Source: Mesorhizobium sp. B2-7-2
GTDB lineage: Bacteria; Pseudomonadota; Alphaproteobacteria; Rhizobiales; Rhizobiaceae
Direction: 5' to 3'
NCBI RefSeq assembly: GCF_006440775.1
Contig: NZ_VFTZ01000016.1
Span: 62,001-126,000 of the forward strand
DNA: 64,000 bases
The position numbers and the translations under genes were made by a program. Under the pieces are notes generated by a model. It saw only the letters and a list, made by a program, of their open reading frames with translations. It was not told the origin of the DNA and made no database searches. Shown here one piece after another: positions 26,940-37,505 of the stretch (positions are counted from its first letter, which is position 1; every line of letters starts with the position of its first letter).

Positions 26940-28589
26940 CTATTTCTCCGGCAACCCGGCCGCCACCATCAGGCTCACGATCCGTTCGGAAGCCTTGAGA
27001 TACACCGGGCTGGTGTTTTTGGTCGGCGCCGGCACATTGAGCGCGGTCGAGCCGGGCCTTAGCTCAAGGGCCTTGGTCATCGTCGCCCGGGCTTCGGCGA
27101 CGCGGCCCAATTGCTGATAGGCGGCGGCCAACAGCAGATGCGTGCGCCCGCTGGCCGACGTGATCGCGATCGACCGTTGCAGCCAGGGCAAGGCGTCTTC
27201 GGCGCGACTCATGAGCAGATAGGTGAAACCTGCCCCGATCGCCCAGGTCCAGCGCGCGACCGAGGGCGTATCGAAGCTGTCCGCCTGCTTGAACGTGGCG
27301 AGCGCGTCGTCGAAGCGGCCGAGGAAAACCTGGGACAGCCCGATGAGGTACAGCGCGATCCCATCCCATGGATCGCGAGCGAGCACCTTGCCGCATGCCA
27401 CCAGACTTTCGACGAACCGGTTTGTCGTCGACAGATACCGGCAATGCGCTTCCAGCACCGGGATGTAGTCGGGCTGCGCGCGCAACGCGCGCGCCATGAT
27501 CGCCCCGATGCTGGTCTCGACCGTCTCTCGCTCGTCGGCGGGAAACCAGGCCATCTGAATGCCGCGGAGCTGAAACGCCGCCAGCGCGACCTGCAAATCG
27601 ATATTGTCGGCGTCGTCGGCAAGGGCTTTTTCCAGCATCGCCTGCGCGGCTCGAAAGCGTTCCGGCGTCGTCTGGTTGATCGAGGCCGTCGCCTGCTCGA
27701 TGGCGACCTTGGCGGCGCCGGACGGCACGCCTTCGGTCAGGCGTTCATCAGTATTCTGAAGCGCATTGATGCGTACCGCCAGCGCGTGGCCCATGCCGGC
27801 GGTCAGGCGGGTCTGCTGACGTTGCGCATCGGCGTCGGCCAGATCAACGGAGAGCGATGTTGTCCATTTGACCGCGCCGGTTGCCGGTTCGGTCATGCGC
27901 GCGCGCAAATTCCACGCGGTTGCTGCCTTCTCCAGCTCGCTGCTGACGACGTAATCGACGCCCTTCGCGGCGTCGGAAGGAACCACCACGCGGATCGCGT
28001 CGATTTTCGCGAGTCCGTCGGTCAGATCGCGGGTGACGTCCGCCGCCATCCGGGCGGTCTGCGGGTCGTCGCCCGCCGCCATGGGCATCACGGCGACGGT
28101 CACGGGCGAGCCCGCGAGGAATCGGGGGAGCCATGTCGCTGCCGCCAAAGCCGACGCGCCGAGCCCCGCCATAGCCACAAGGACGGCGCGGCGCCGCATG
28201 CTGAAACCGTGCCGATTCGGGCTCGGCTCGCTTTGTGTTTCGGGCTCGATCGCCGGGCTGGCTTGTTCCGGCGCGTCCGTATCCGTCGTGTCCGTCACCT
28301 CGGCCGCGAACAGGTAGCCACGGCCAGATATCAGCTTGATCCTCTGTCGCTGATCGTCGCCCAGCGCGGTGCGAATCTCGCGGATTGACTGGAATAGGCT
28401 GTCCTCGCCGATATGGACGCCTGGCCAGACCGCCTCCATCAACTCCCGCTTGCTGAGGACCCTCCCCGCATTGAAGGCGAAAAACGTCAACATTTCGAGG
28501 CTTCTCGGCCGAATTTTGATGACGTCTCCGTCTGGCCCTCGCAGTTCGGCCAGTTGCCGGTCCAGTTCAAAATCTAAAAATCGCAACAC
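26940..28589 (-). CDS. CadC-like transmembrane winged-helix regulator with TPR-type sensor domain
   Basis: A protein of about 549 residues. The N-terminus is an OmpR-type winged-helix DNA-binding domain (RPRSLEMLTFFAFNAGRVLS, ELMEAVWPGVHIGEDSLFQS, ISGRGYLFAAEV). Near residue 150 is one membrane segment (AVLVAMAGLGASALAAATWL). The periplasmic part ends in TPR-like helices (IALYLIGLSQVFLGRFDDAL, LLLAAAYQQLGRVAEARATM). A GTG at 28589 preceded by GGAGGGGG is preferred to an upstream TTG at 28628. It is divergent from the giant autotransporter gene, 180 bases away, and probably controls it. Confidence 0.75.
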   Translation of the reverse strand: MLRFLDFELDRQLAELRGPDGDVIKIRPRSLEMLTFFAFNAGRVLSKRELMEAVWPGVHIGEDSLFQSIREIRTALGDDQRQRIKLISGRGYLFAAEVTDTTDTDAPEQASPAIEPETQSEPSPNRHGFSMRRRAVLVAMAGLGASALAAATWLPRFLAGSPVTVAVMPMAAGDDPQTARMAADVTRDLTDGLAKIDAIRVVVPSDAAKGVDYVVSSELEKAATAWNLRARMTEPATGAVKWTTSLSVDLADADAQRQQTRLTAGMGHALAVRINALQNTDERLTEGVPSGAAKVAIEQATASINQTTPERFRAAQAMLEKALADDADNIDLQVALAAFQLRGIQMAWFPADERETVETSIGAIMARALRAQPDYIPVLEAHCRYLSTTNRFVESLVACGKVLARDPWDGIALYLIGLSQVFLGRFDDALATFKQADSFDTPSVARWTWAIGAGFTYLLMSRAEDALPWLQRSIAITSASGRTHLLLAAAYQQLGRVAEARATMTKALELRPGSTALNVPAPTKNTSPVYLKASERIVSLMVAAGLPEK

Positions 28590-28769
28590 GCGGCACTTTA
28601 CCCCCTCCGAAACGGCAAACCGCCGCAAAACTATGTCTAGGTACTATAAAGCGTGGCGGAAGGCGCCATATTCAGAAAATAACGGAAAGATTCAGAACCT
28701 AGCAGCGGTCGATTCAGGACGTTTCCGACGTGCGGTGCCAGAAAGGGACGGGAATGACGTAGGGCGGGG

Positions 28770-31700
28770 ATGAATCGAAATCCGGCGGCCGCGCGTCTCT
28801 TTCTGGGCCGGGGAACCATGGATTCAAGAACAGTTTCGACTTCCGCGCGCGCCGTTGCTTCATCGCGCAACGTCACTTGGCACCGCACAGCGTCATTACG
28901 CGACCTGTTACGCGCCGCATTGCTGGCTTCGACGGCGCTGACGGTCGCCGCCTATTTGGCTCCGGCGCAGGCGCAGGACGCGACCTGGCTCGCCAGCCCG
29001 GCCGACGGCAATTACAATAACGACGCCAACTGGAGTTCCGGCACCGCGCCGGACGGCACGGCCACGTTCGACGCTTCGTCCGTTACCAGCCTGACGATTT
29101 CCGTCAATACCACCCTGGGCGGCTGGACGTTCGATCCGGGCGGCCCGGATTATGATTTCAGCAACGGCAGCGTCCTCGCTTTCAACGGCGCCGGCATCGT
29201 TGCCAACGGCGGCAGCGTCGCCATTGCCAACCACGGCGGCCTATATTTCTACGGCAACAGCAGCGCCGGCAGCGCCGCCATCACTAACAGCGGCTACCTA
29301 GCTTTCTACGACAACAGCACGGCCGGCGGCGCCACCATCACCAACACCTCCATTCTGGATTTCAACAACGCCAGCACGGCGGGCAACGCCGTCATCACCA
29401 ACAACAGCAACCTGTATTTCTACGACAACAGCGCGGCGGGCAGCGCCGCCATCACCAACAACGGCAACCTGTTCTTCTACGGCACCAGTACGGCGGGCAA
29501 CGCCGCCGTCACCAACGACAATTACCTGTCTTTCAACAACGCCAGCACGGCGGGCAACGCCGCCATCACCAACGCCAGCTATAGCCGTCTGTATTTCTAC
29601 GACACCAGCACGGCCGGCAATGCCGCCATCATCAACAACTACGACCTGACTTTCTGGGACGCCAGCACGGCGGGCAACGCCGCCATCACCAACGCCAGCA
29701 ATGGCTATCTGTATTTCTACAACACCAGTACGGCGGGCAACGCCGCCGTCACCAACAATTCGGGCGGCAACGTCGATTTTTCGTACAGCACCGGCCCGAA
29801 CGGCGACCACAAGCTAAGCGCCGGGTCGATCGCGGGGCCCGGCAGCTATATCCTCGGCGCGAACGAACTGACGGTCGGCTCGAACGATCTCTCGACCGAG
29901 GTGAGCGGCGAAATTTCAGGCGCGGGCGGTTCGCTGGTCAAGGTGGGAACCGGCACGCTGACCCTGTCGGGAAGCAATACCTACACCGGCGGCACCGCGA
30001 TCAACGGCGGCACCTTGCAGCTCGGCAACGCCGGCAGCGTCGGCACGATCATGGGCGCGATCACGCTGGGATCCGGCGGCAGGTTCGATGTCGTCAACGC
30101 CGACACCAGCGGCATCGCCAGCCTGACCAACGCGGGCGGCATCGTCAATATCGGCGATGACAACATGCTCGCCGGGACGATTTCCAACACCGGCGCGGGC
30201 CAAATCAATCTGGGCGCGCGCGCCACCCTCTACGACACTGGCAGCGTGCTGAACAACGACGCCACCATCAATGTCGGCACCGACGGCATCGTCATGAGCA
30301 ATGGCGACATCAACAACAACGCCGGCGGTGTCATCAACTTCAACGGCGCCGGCGGCACGGCGCAACTGTCGCCCGTGAGCAGCGTCTACAACAGCGGCCA
30401 GATCAATGTCATCGGCGGCGACGTCCGGCTGGGGTTGAGCTATTTCAACAATCAGAGCGGCGGCAGCGTCTCGCTCATCGGCGGTGACATGTCGTGGGTG
30501 AACGATTTCACCAATTCCGCCGGGGCGACACTGACCGTCGGCGCGGGCCGCACGCTCGATGTGCAGTATTTCGACTTCTATGGCGGCACCGCCACCGGTG
30601 CGGGCACGATCAAGTCCTCGAGCGGCATCTACATCTGGGGCCCCGGCACGATCGGCACGACGCTGGCCGGCACGGCGTCCTTGGCCAAGGGCGGTCCCGG
30701 CACGACGGTTCTCACGGGCGCGCACACCTACACCGGCGGCACCACGATCAACGCCGGCACGTTACAACTCGGCGATTCGAACACGGCCGGCGCGATCCTG
30801 GGCGCGGTGAACGTGGCGGGCTATAGCGGCACGTTCGATGTCGTCAACGCCGACACCAACGGCATCACCAGCATCACAAACAGCGGCACGACGAATTTCC
30901 GCAACGGCACCAGCGCAGGCAGCGCCGTCATCACCAACAACGGCAACCTGTATTTCTACGACAACAGCACGGCAGGCAGCGCCACCGTTGCCAACACCGG
31001 CGACCTGTCTTTCAGCGACGACAGCACGGCCGGCAGCGCCACCATCGCCAACAACGGCAACCTGTATTTCTGGGACACCAGCACGGGTGGCAGCGCCACC
31101 ATCGCCAACAACGGCAACCTGTCTTTCCACGGAAGCAGCACGGCGGGCAACGCGACCATCACCAACAGCAGCTCCATGATTTTCGTCGACAGCAGCACAG
31201 CCGGCAACGCCACCATCATCAACAACGACGGCCTGTCTTTCGGCGGCAGCAGCACGGCGGGCGGCGCCGTCATTACCACCAACGCCGTCCTGTCTTTCTT
31301 CGACAACGGCACGGCGGGCGACGCCGCCATCACCAACAACGCCGGCGTGTATTTCTACAACAGCAGCACGGCCGGCAATGCCACCATCGCCAACAACTAC
31401 GGCCTGTATTTCTTGGACGCCAGCACGGCGGGAAACGCCGCCATCACCAACGGCAATTCGAGCAGCGAGGTCGATTTCTCGACCAGCACCGGCCCGAACG
31501 GCGACGGCAAGCTGAGCGCGGGGTCGATCGCGGGGCCCGGCAGCTATATCCTCGGCGCCAACGAGCTGACGGTCGGCTCGAACGATCGCTCGACCGAGGT
31601 AAACGGCGTCATTTCGGGCACCGGCGGTTCGCTGGTCAAGACCGGAACGGGCACGCTGACCCTGTCGGGAGCCAACACCTATAATGGCGGCACCACGATC

Positions 31701-34700
31701 AACGGCGGCATCCTGCAACTCGGCAATGGCGGCGGCACTGGCTCGATCCTCGGCGATGTCGTCAACAACGGCGTGCTCGCCTTCAACCGCTCCGATGTGG
31801 CAATCTTCTCCGGCGTCATCTCGGGCAGTGGCGCTGTCCGGCAGATCGGTGGGGGCACGACGATCCTCACCGGCGACAACACCTATACCGGCGGCACCAC
31901 GATCGCGGGCGGCACGCTCCAGATCGGCAACGGCGGCGGCACCGGCTCGATCCTCGGCAACGTCGTCAACGACGGCGTGCTCACCTTCAACCGTACCGGG
32001 ACGCTGACGCTTGCCGGCGACATCTCGGGCAGCGGCGCGGTGCGGCAGATCGGCTTGGGCACCACGGTCCTGACGGGCACCAACAGCTATTCCGGCGACA
32101 CCCTGGTCACCGATGGCCGGTTGCAGTTCGGCGGCAGCGGCAACACGCTCGGCGGCAACCTCATCGTGGCCGGCGGCACGCTGGCGATCCAGACGCCGGC
32201 GACCGTAAGCGTCGCGCAGGCTGTGATCTTCGGCGACAACACCGCGCTGTCGATCGTCGCCGGCGCGAACGGTCCGGCGCTGTCGGCCAACAGTGTCACG
32301 ATCGGCAACGACGTCGCGTTGAACATCAGCGGCATCGACGACGCGAGCCAGCTCGACAAGGTGCTGATTAACACGACGTCCGGCATCAGCGGCGACTTCG
32401 ATACCGTCACCGTCGGCGGCTTCAGCGGCACGGTGGATTATCTCACGGTCTCCACCCGCAAGTCGGCCAACAATCTGCAATATCTCGCCAGCTACGGCCT
32501 GAGCTGGACGGCGAACAACAGTCTGGCTCACGGCACGTTCACGCTGACCAACCCGTCCGACAGCTTCACGGTCGGGGCGGTGCTCGCCGATCAGACCGCC
32601 AACCCCGTCACCGGCTGGAACGGCGCCGCGCTGACCAAGGCCGGTCTCGGCACGCTGGTCCTGACCGCGGCCAACACCTACACCGGCGGCACCACGATCG
32701 CGGACGGCACGCTGCAACTCGGCGATTCGACCACAGCCGGCTCGATTCTGGGCGCCGTCACCGTGGGCTCAAGCGGCACGTTCGATGTGGTCAACGCCGA
32801 CACCGGCGGCATCACCGGCATCACGAATGCCGGCACGACGAATTTCCGCAACGGCACCAGCGCCGGCAGCGCCGCCATCGTCAACAGCGGCCTCCTGACT
32901 TTCAACGACGACAGCACGGCGGGCAATGCCACCGTCACCAACTACGGCAGCCTGTATTTTTACAACACCAGCACGGGAGGCAATGCCGGCATCACCAATG
33001 CCAGCAATGGCCACCTGGCATTCTTCGACACCAGCACGGCGGGCAACGCCACCATCGCCAACAGCGGCGCTCTGTATTTCCAGGGCAACAGCACGGCTGG
33101 CAGCGCCGCCATCACCAACAACGGCGCCATGGCCCTCTACGACAGCAGCACAGCGGGCAGCGCCGACATCACCAACTACGGCTACCTGACTTTCTACGAC
33201 ACCAGCACGGCGGGCAATGCCGGCATCACCAACGCCAGCAATGGTTACCTGGCATTCTACGACACCGGCACGGCGGGCAGCGCCGCCATCACCAACAACG
33301 GCGGCCTGTATTTCTACGGCACCAGCACGGCAGGCAGCGCCGCCATCACCAACACCAGTAATGGATCTCTAGCTTTCAACGGCAGCAGCACGGCGGGCAG
33401 CGCCGCGATCACCAACAACGGCGGCCTGTATTTCTACGGCACCAGCACGGCGGGCAGCGCCACCATCACCAACAACAGCGCTCTGTATTTCCGGGACGCC
33501 AGCACGGCGGGCAACGCCGTCATCACCAACAATGGCTACCTGGCTTTCAACGACAGCGGCACGGCGGGCAACGCCGCCATCACCAACGATCAGGGCGGCA
33601 CGGTCGATTTCTCAGGCACCACCGGCCCGAACGGCGACTACAAGCTGAGCGCGGGGTCGATCGCGGGGGCCGGTGACTATATTCTCGGCAGCAATGAGCT
33701 GACCGTCGGCTCGAACGGGTTTTCGACCGAGGTGAGCGGCGTCATCGCGGGCGCCGGCGGCGCGCTGGTCAAGATCGGCACGGGCACGCTGACCCTCTCC
33801 GGCGCGAACAACTCGGTGGGCGCGGTCACGGTCAGCAATGGCACGCTGGCGCTCAGTCAGACCGGCACGTTCAGCGCCACGACCTACACGACGCAGGGCG
33901 GCGCGGTCACCGCCATCGGCGGAGCCGCGCAACTCGCCGTGACCGGAGCCTTCACGCAGGATGCCGGCTCGACCCTGAACGTCACCCTTGGTGCGAACCA
34001 GCCGATCATCACGGCGGACTCCGCGTCGCTGGGCGGAACCCTGAACATCGCCGGCCTCGCGGCGAGCACATCGACGGCCAGCGCACTGGCAGGCACGCAG
34101 TTCACGGTCATCGCGACGACGAACGGCATTTCCGGCGACTTCGCAAACGTCATCATCGGCGGCGCGTCGAACCCGGTCGATTATCTGACGGCGATGGGCC
34201 GCAAGAGCGCCGACAATCTCGCCTACAATGTGGGCCTCGGCCTTACCTGGACCGCCGGCGCGGCGCGGGGCAACGGCGCGTTCACGCTGGCGAACGGCAC
34301 GGACGCCTTCAATGTCGATATGGCGCTGACGAACCAAGCCGGTCCCTTCGCCAGCGGCTGGGACGGCACGAGCCTGACCAAGAACGGCGACGGCACGCTG
34401 ACGCTCTCGGCAATGAACGCCTATACCGGCTCGACGACGATCAATGGCGGCACGCTGGCGATCACGGCGGCCGGCGGCATCACCTCGGACGTCACCAACA
34501 ACGCCACGTTCCGGAACGCCGGCACGGTCACGGGCGGCGTGACCAACAATGCCGGCGCGACCTTCACCCAGACGGCGGGCCACGTCTCGAATGGCGTGAT
34601 CAACTCCGGCACGGTGAACGCCAATGGCGCGCTCAATGGAGCGATCGCCAACAACGCCGGCGGCATCTTCACTATCGGCGGCACGCTGACCGGCGACAGC

Positions 34701-36626
34701 ACGTTCTCCAATGCCAACGGCGCGACCCTTGCGGTGGCTGCAACCGGCGACTACACGCTGGCGGGGCTGCTGACCAACAGCGGCGGCGTCACGATCGCCG
34801 CCGGCGGCTCGCTGACGGCGCCCGCCGGCATCCTCAACAAGGCCGGCGGCGCCATCACGAACAACGGCACCGTGGCGGACGCTCTCGACAATGCCGGGCT
34901 CGTCACCAATAACGGCGTCTACAACGCCAATGTCGCTTCCAATACCGGCACGATCAGCAATACGGCCGGCGGAATATGGAACGGGAATTTCAACACGGCG
35001 GGCGTCGTCAACAATGACGGGACGATCAACGGCAGCCTGACTCAGACCGCGGGAACCACGGCCAACAACGGCACCATCACCGGCGCCGTCGCGGTCTCGG
35101 GCGGCCTGTTCACGGGTAGTGGTTCGGTTGGCGGCCTGACGATCGCCAGCGGCGCGACCGTCGCCCCGGGCGTGGCAGGCGGCATCGGCACGATGAGCGT
35201 GGCCGGCAACGTCACCTTCGATGCAGGCTCGATCTATCAGGTCACCGTCAACACCGCCGGTCAGGCTAGTCACATCAACGCCACGGGATCGATCGCGATC
35301 AATGGCGGCTCGGTCAATGTGCTGGCGGGCTCGGGCAATTACGCGCCCAGCACCACCTACATCATCCTCAGCACGACGACCAATGGCGGCAGGACCGGGA
35401 CGTTCGACAGCGTCAGCTCCAATCTGGCCTTCCTCACGTCGACGCTCGGCTACGGCGCCAGCGACGTCACTCTGACGATGACCCGCAACAATGTCGACTT
35501 CGCCGCCATCGGCATCACGGCGGACCAGATCACCACCGGCGGCGGCATCGAAAGCCTCGGCTTCGGCAATCCGCTCTACAATGCGGTGTTGAACCTCTCG
35601 GCTCCGCAGGCGCAATATGCCTTCGACCAGCTCTCGGGCGAGATCCACGCGTCCGCCAAGACCGCGCTGATCGAGGACAGCCGCTTCGTCCGCAGCGCCG
35701 TCAACGACCGCATCCGCGCCGCCTTCGACGCAGTCGGTGCCTCGGGCACTGTCACGACCTATGTCGACGGCAAACCGGTGACGGTGAAGGCCAACACCGA
35801 TCGTTTGGCGGTCTGGGGCCAGGGTTTTGGCTCCTGGGGCCATACCCACGGCGACGGCAACGCCGCGACGCTCAACCGCAAGACCGGCGGCTTCTTCGTA
35901 GGCGCCGATGCGCCGGTGTTCGACACCTGGCGCTTCGGCGCGGTCGCCGGTTACAGCCGCACCGATTTCAACGTGAAGGATGGTCATTCCTCGGGCACGA
36001 GCGACACCTACCATCTCGGCCTCTATGGCGGCACGGCCTGGGGCGACCTCGCCTTCCGCACCGGCGCTGCTTACACTTGGCATGACGTCTCGACCAATCG
36101 CAGCGTCATCTTCCCTGGCTTTGGAGACAGCCTGAAGGGCAAGTACAATGCTGCCACGGCGCAGGTCTTCGGCGAACTCGCCTATGGCTTCAACGCGGGC
36201 GGCGCCCGGTTCGAACCTTTCGCCAATCTCGCCTATATGAACCTGCACACGGATGGCTTCACCGAGCGGGGCGGCGCGGCGGCACTGACCAGCGCGGCAG
36301 CCAACACCGACGCGACCTTCACGACGCTCGGCCTGCGCGCCTCGACCACGTTCGATCTCGGGGGAACCACGCTGACAGCGAACGGAATGCTCGGCTGGCG
36401 TCATGCATTCGGTGACGTGACACCGCTCTCCACCATGCGCTTCGCCAGCGGCGGCGATGCGTTCAGCATCGGCGGGGTTCCGATCACGCGAGATGCCGCC
36501 GTGATCGAGGCCGGCATCTCCTACGCCATCACCCCGAACGCCACGTTCGGCATCTCCTATGGCGGCCAGTTCGGTTCGCGAATGTCTGACCAATCGGCCC
36601 GCGCAAACTTCAACGTCAGGTTCTGA
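28770..36626 (+). CDS. giant autotransporter (type V secretion) with repeat-rich passenger
   Basis: A 2618-residue surface protein. It has an extended signal peptide: a long basic lead, then a hydrophobic core and a cleavage site after APAQAQ near residue 69. The passenger is a predicted beta-solenoid made of asparagine/threonine-rich repeats of about 19-21 residues (STAGSAAITNNGNLYFYD-type) in three blocks, separated by autotransporter-associated strand repeats (TGTLTLSGSNTYTGGT-type). The last ~280 residues form the outer-membrane barrel, starting near RLAVWGQGFGSWGHT and ending in Phe (ANFNVRF), as expected for barrel insertion. Two ATGs, 28770 and 28818, are possible starts. Likely an adhesin. 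Confidence 0.85.
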   Translation: MNRNPAAARLFLGRGTMDSRTVSTSARAVASSRNVTWHRTASLRDLLRAALLASTALTVAAYLAPAQAQDATWLASPADGNYNNDANWSSGTAPDGTATFDASSVTSLTISVNTTLGGWTFDPGGPDYDFSNGSVLAFNGAGIVANGGSVAIANHGGLYFYGNSSAGSAAITNSGYLAFYDNSTAGGATITNTSILDFNNASTAGNAVITNNSNLYFYDNSAAGSAAITNNGNLFFYGTSTAGNAAVTNDNYLSFNNASTAGNAAITNASYSRLYFYDTSTAGNAAIINNYDLTFWDASTAGNAAITNASNGYLYFYNTSTAGNAAVTNNSGGNVDFSYSTGPNGDHKLSAGSIAGPGSYILGANELTVGSNDLSTEVSGEISGAGGSLVKVGTGTLTLSGSNTYTGGTAINGGTLQLGNAGSVGTIMGAITLGSGGRFDVVNADTSGIASLTNAGGIVNIGDDNMLAGTISNTGAGQINLGARATLYDTGSVLNNDATINVGTDGIVMSNGDINNNAGGVINFNGAGGTAQLSPVSSVYNSGQINVIGGDVRLGLSYFNNQSGGSVSLIGGDMSWVNDFTNSAGATLTVGAGRTLDVQYFDFYGGTATGAGTIKSSSGIYIWGPGTIGTTLAGTASLAKGGPGTTVLTGAHTYTGGTTINAGTLQLGDSNTAGAILGAVNVAGYSGTFDVVNADTNGITSITNSGTTNFRNGTSAGSAVITNNGNLYFYDNSTAGSATVANTGDLSFSDDSTAGSATIANNGNLYFWDTSTGGSATIANNGNLSFHGSSTAGNATITNSSSMIFVDSSTAGNATIINNDGLSFGGSSTAGGAVITTNAVLSFFDNGTAGDAAITNNAGVYFYNSSTAGNATIANNYGLYFLDASTAGNAAITNGNSSSEVDFSTSTGPNGDGKLSAGSIAGPGSYILGANELTVGSNDRSTEVNGVISGTGGSLVKTGTGTLTLSGANTYNGGTTINGGILQLGNGGGTGSILGDVVNNGVLAFNRSDVAIFSGVISGSGAVRQIGGGTTILTGDNTYTGGTTIAGGTLQIGNGGGTGSILGNVVNDGVLTFNRTGTLTLAGDISGSGAVRQIGLGTTVLTGTNSYSGDTLVTDGRLQFGGSGNTLGGNLIVAGGTLAIQTPATVSVAQAVIFGDNTALSIVAGANGPALSANSVTIGNDVALNISGIDDASQLDKVLINTTSGISGDFDTVTVGGFSGTVDYLTVSTRKSANNLQYLASYGLSWTANNSLAHGTFTLTNPSDSFTVGAVLADQTANPVTGWNGAALTKAGLGTLVLTAANTYTGGTTIADGTLQLGDSTTAGSILGAVTVGSSGTFDVVNADTGGITGITNAGTTNFRNGTSAGSAAIVNSGLLTFNDDSTAGNATVTNYGSLYFYNTSTGGNAGITNASNGHLAFFDTSTAGNATIANSGALYFQGNSTAGSAAITNNGAMALYDSSTAGSADITNYGYLTFYDTSTAGNAGITNASNGYLAFYDTGTAGSAAITNNGGLYFYGTSTAGSAAITNTSNGSLAFNGSSTAGSAAITNNGGLYFYGTSTAGSATITNNSALYFRDASTAGNAVITNNGYLAFNDSGTAGNAAITNDQGGTVDFSGTTGPNGDYKLSAGSIAGAGDYILGSNELTVGSNGFSTEVSGVIAGAGGALVKIGTGTLTLSGANNSVGAVTVSNGTLALSQTGTFSATTYTTQGGAVTAIGGAAQLAVTGAFTQDAGSTLNVTLGANQPIITADSASLGGTLNIAGLAASTSTASALAGTQFTVIATTNGISGDFANVIIGGASNPVDYLTAMGRKSADNLAYNVGLGLTWTAGAARGNGAFTLANGTDAFNVDMALTNQAGPFASGWDGTSLTKNGDGTLTLSAMNAYTGSTTINGGTLAITAAGGITSDVTNNATFRNAGTVTGGVTNNAGATFTQTAGHVSNGVINSGTVNANGALNGAIANNAGGIFTIGGTLTGDSTFSNANGATLAVAATGDYTLAGLLTNSGGVTIAAGGSLTAPAGILNKAGGAITNNGTVADALDNAGLVTNNGVYNANVASNTGTISNTAGGIWNGNFNTAGVVNNDGTINGSLTQTAGTTANNGTITGAVAVSGGLFTGSGSVGGLTIASGATVAPGVAGGIGTMSVAGNVTFDAGSIYQVTVNTAGQASHINATGSIAINGGSVNVLAGSGNYAPSTTYIILSTTTNGGRTGTFDSVSSNLAFLTSTLGYGASDVTLTMTRNNVDFAAIGITADQITTGGGIESLGFGNPLYNAVLNLSAPQAQYAFDQLSGEIHASAKTALIEDSRFVRSAVNDRIRAAFDAVGASGTVTTYVDGKPVTVKANTDRLAVWGQGFGSWGHTHGDGNAATLNRKTGGFFVGADAPVFDTWRFGAVAGYSRTDFNVKDGHSSGTSDTYHLGLYGGTAWGDLAFRTGAAYTWHDVSTNRSVIFPGFGDSLKGKYNAATAQVFGELAYGFNAGGARFEPFANLAYMNLHTDGFTERGGAAALTSAAANTDATFTTLGLRASTTFDLGGTTLTANGMLGWRHAFGDVTPLSTMRFASGGDAFSIGGVPITRDAAVIEAGISYAITPNATFGISYGGQFGSRMSDQSARANFNVRF
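29223..29760 (+). repeat. autotransporter repeat block 1
   Basis: About nine imperfect in-frame repeats of roughly 54-66 bases, each coding an AGNAAITN-type strand followed by a LYFYD-type strand. The block is followed by a module coding TGPNGDHKLSAGSIAGPGSY. Confidence 0.7.
30888..31450 (+). repeat. autotransporter repeat block 2
   Basis: About ten imperfect copies of the same repeat unit. The block is preceded by a TTNFRNGTSAGSAV-type segment and followed by the same downstream module as block 1 (LSAGSIAGPGSYILGANELT). Confidence 0.7.
32850..33590 (+). repeat. autotransporter repeat block 3
   Basis: About twelve imperfect copies of the same repeat unit, entered by a segment nearly identical to the entry of block 2 (TTNFRNGTSAGSAA) and left through the TGPNGDYKLSAGSIAG module. 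Pairs of neighbouring units are nearly identical (GGLYFYGTSTAGSA occurs twice), indicating recent amplification. Confidence 0.7.
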
Positions 36627-36716
36627 GGGGAAGCGGTGTGAACGATTAAAGCCTTTCCTCATCCCACGGGCTGAGCACTCACGGCGCATTGCGCCAGTCT
36701 GGAACCTGAGTTGACC

Positions 36717-37505
36717 ATGACCGAAAACACACAAGCAAATGCGGTAACACCGCACCTCCCGCTTTTCTACAAGAACCCCGTGCTTCTTCGTTTCAAGGAC
36801 CATCGCGATGCCGGGCTGGCGCCACTGGCGGGCTTCGGGTTCGCGCGTGAGGCCGTGGCCATTCCGCTCTGCGTCGGCGAATTCGCCATCGCGTTGCGGC
36901 ACTATCCGATCGTCTTCGCCATCGACGACAATGCCTCGCCAATCGCGCTCGTCGCTATCAAGCGAGATCATAATCTGTTCATCGAGCGCGACGGCTCATG
37001 GCGCGCGGGCAGCTACATTCCGGCTTATGTCCGCCGCTATCCCTTCATCGGGACCGAGACGCCGGACAAGGCGGGGCAACTGCTCAGCATCGATCGCGCA
37101 TCGGGTCGTTTCGTCGGGTCGAGCGCGGACCAGCACAACGCCGAGCGGCTGTTTGACGAGGCGGGTGGACCGACCGCGACCGCGCAATCGGCGATGACAT
37201 TCTGCCAGGCATACTATGACGATTCCACGAACACTGTCGCCTTCGGGCAGGCGCTCGTCGCCGCGAAGGCACTGACGCCATACCATGTGGACTTCCGGCT
37301 GCCCGACGGCTCGCGGCATCAGGTGAACGGGTTCCTGGCCGTGGACGAGAAGGCGTTTCGCGCGCTGCCGGCCGAGACCGTCACGGACTGGAATGCGAGG
37401 GGCTGGCTCGATCTCGTGACCCTGCACCTCGCCTCGCTTCAGAGCTTCAAGGGACTTCTCGACCTCAACGCGCAGCGCGCAAACGAACGAAAGGCGCTCG
37501 CATGA
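36717..37505 (+). CDS. SapC family protein
   Basis: A 262-residue protein. The order PLFYKNPVLLRFKDHRDAGL, then AREAVAIPLCVGEFAIALRH, YPIVFAI and a C-terminal WNARGWLDLVTLHLASLQSF matches the SapC family, named from a surface-layer gene cluster of Campylobacter. The ATG at 36717 is chosen over an in-frame TTG two codons earlier. No signal peptide is visible, so it is probably cytoplasmic. It follows the autotransporter by 90 bases and overlaps the next gene by ATGA, which suggests a role in the same surface-protein system. Confidence 0.8.
   Translation: MTENTQANAVTPHLPLFYKNPVLLRFKDHRDAGLAPLAGFGFAREAVAIPLCVGEFAIALRHYPIVFAIDDNASPIALVAIKRDHNLFIERDGSWRAGSYIPAYVRRYPFIGTETPDKAGQLLSIDRASGRFVGSSADQHNAERLFDEAGGPTATAQSAMTFCQAYYDDSTNTVAFGQALVAAKALTPYHVDFRLPDGSRHQVNGFLAVDEKAFRALPAETVTDWNARGWLDLVTLHLASLQSFKGLLDLNAQRANERKALA

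Noticed and set aside
28813..28834. GGAAC followed by a TT-containing element near the autotransporter start
   Set aside because: The spacing is one base too short for EcfG and the site lies within or after the likely start codon.
29223..33590. Regularly spaced repeats that might suggest a CRISPR array
   Set aside because: The units are in-frame protein repeats of variable length without unique spacers, and no cas genes are near.
33612..36971. A 1119-codon open frame antisense to the autotransporter, and a 651-codon one at 30762-32717
   Set aside because: They are shadows of the repeat-rich GC-biased autotransporter gene; the sense frame has signal peptide, repeats and barrel, and the antisense products have no recognisable domain.
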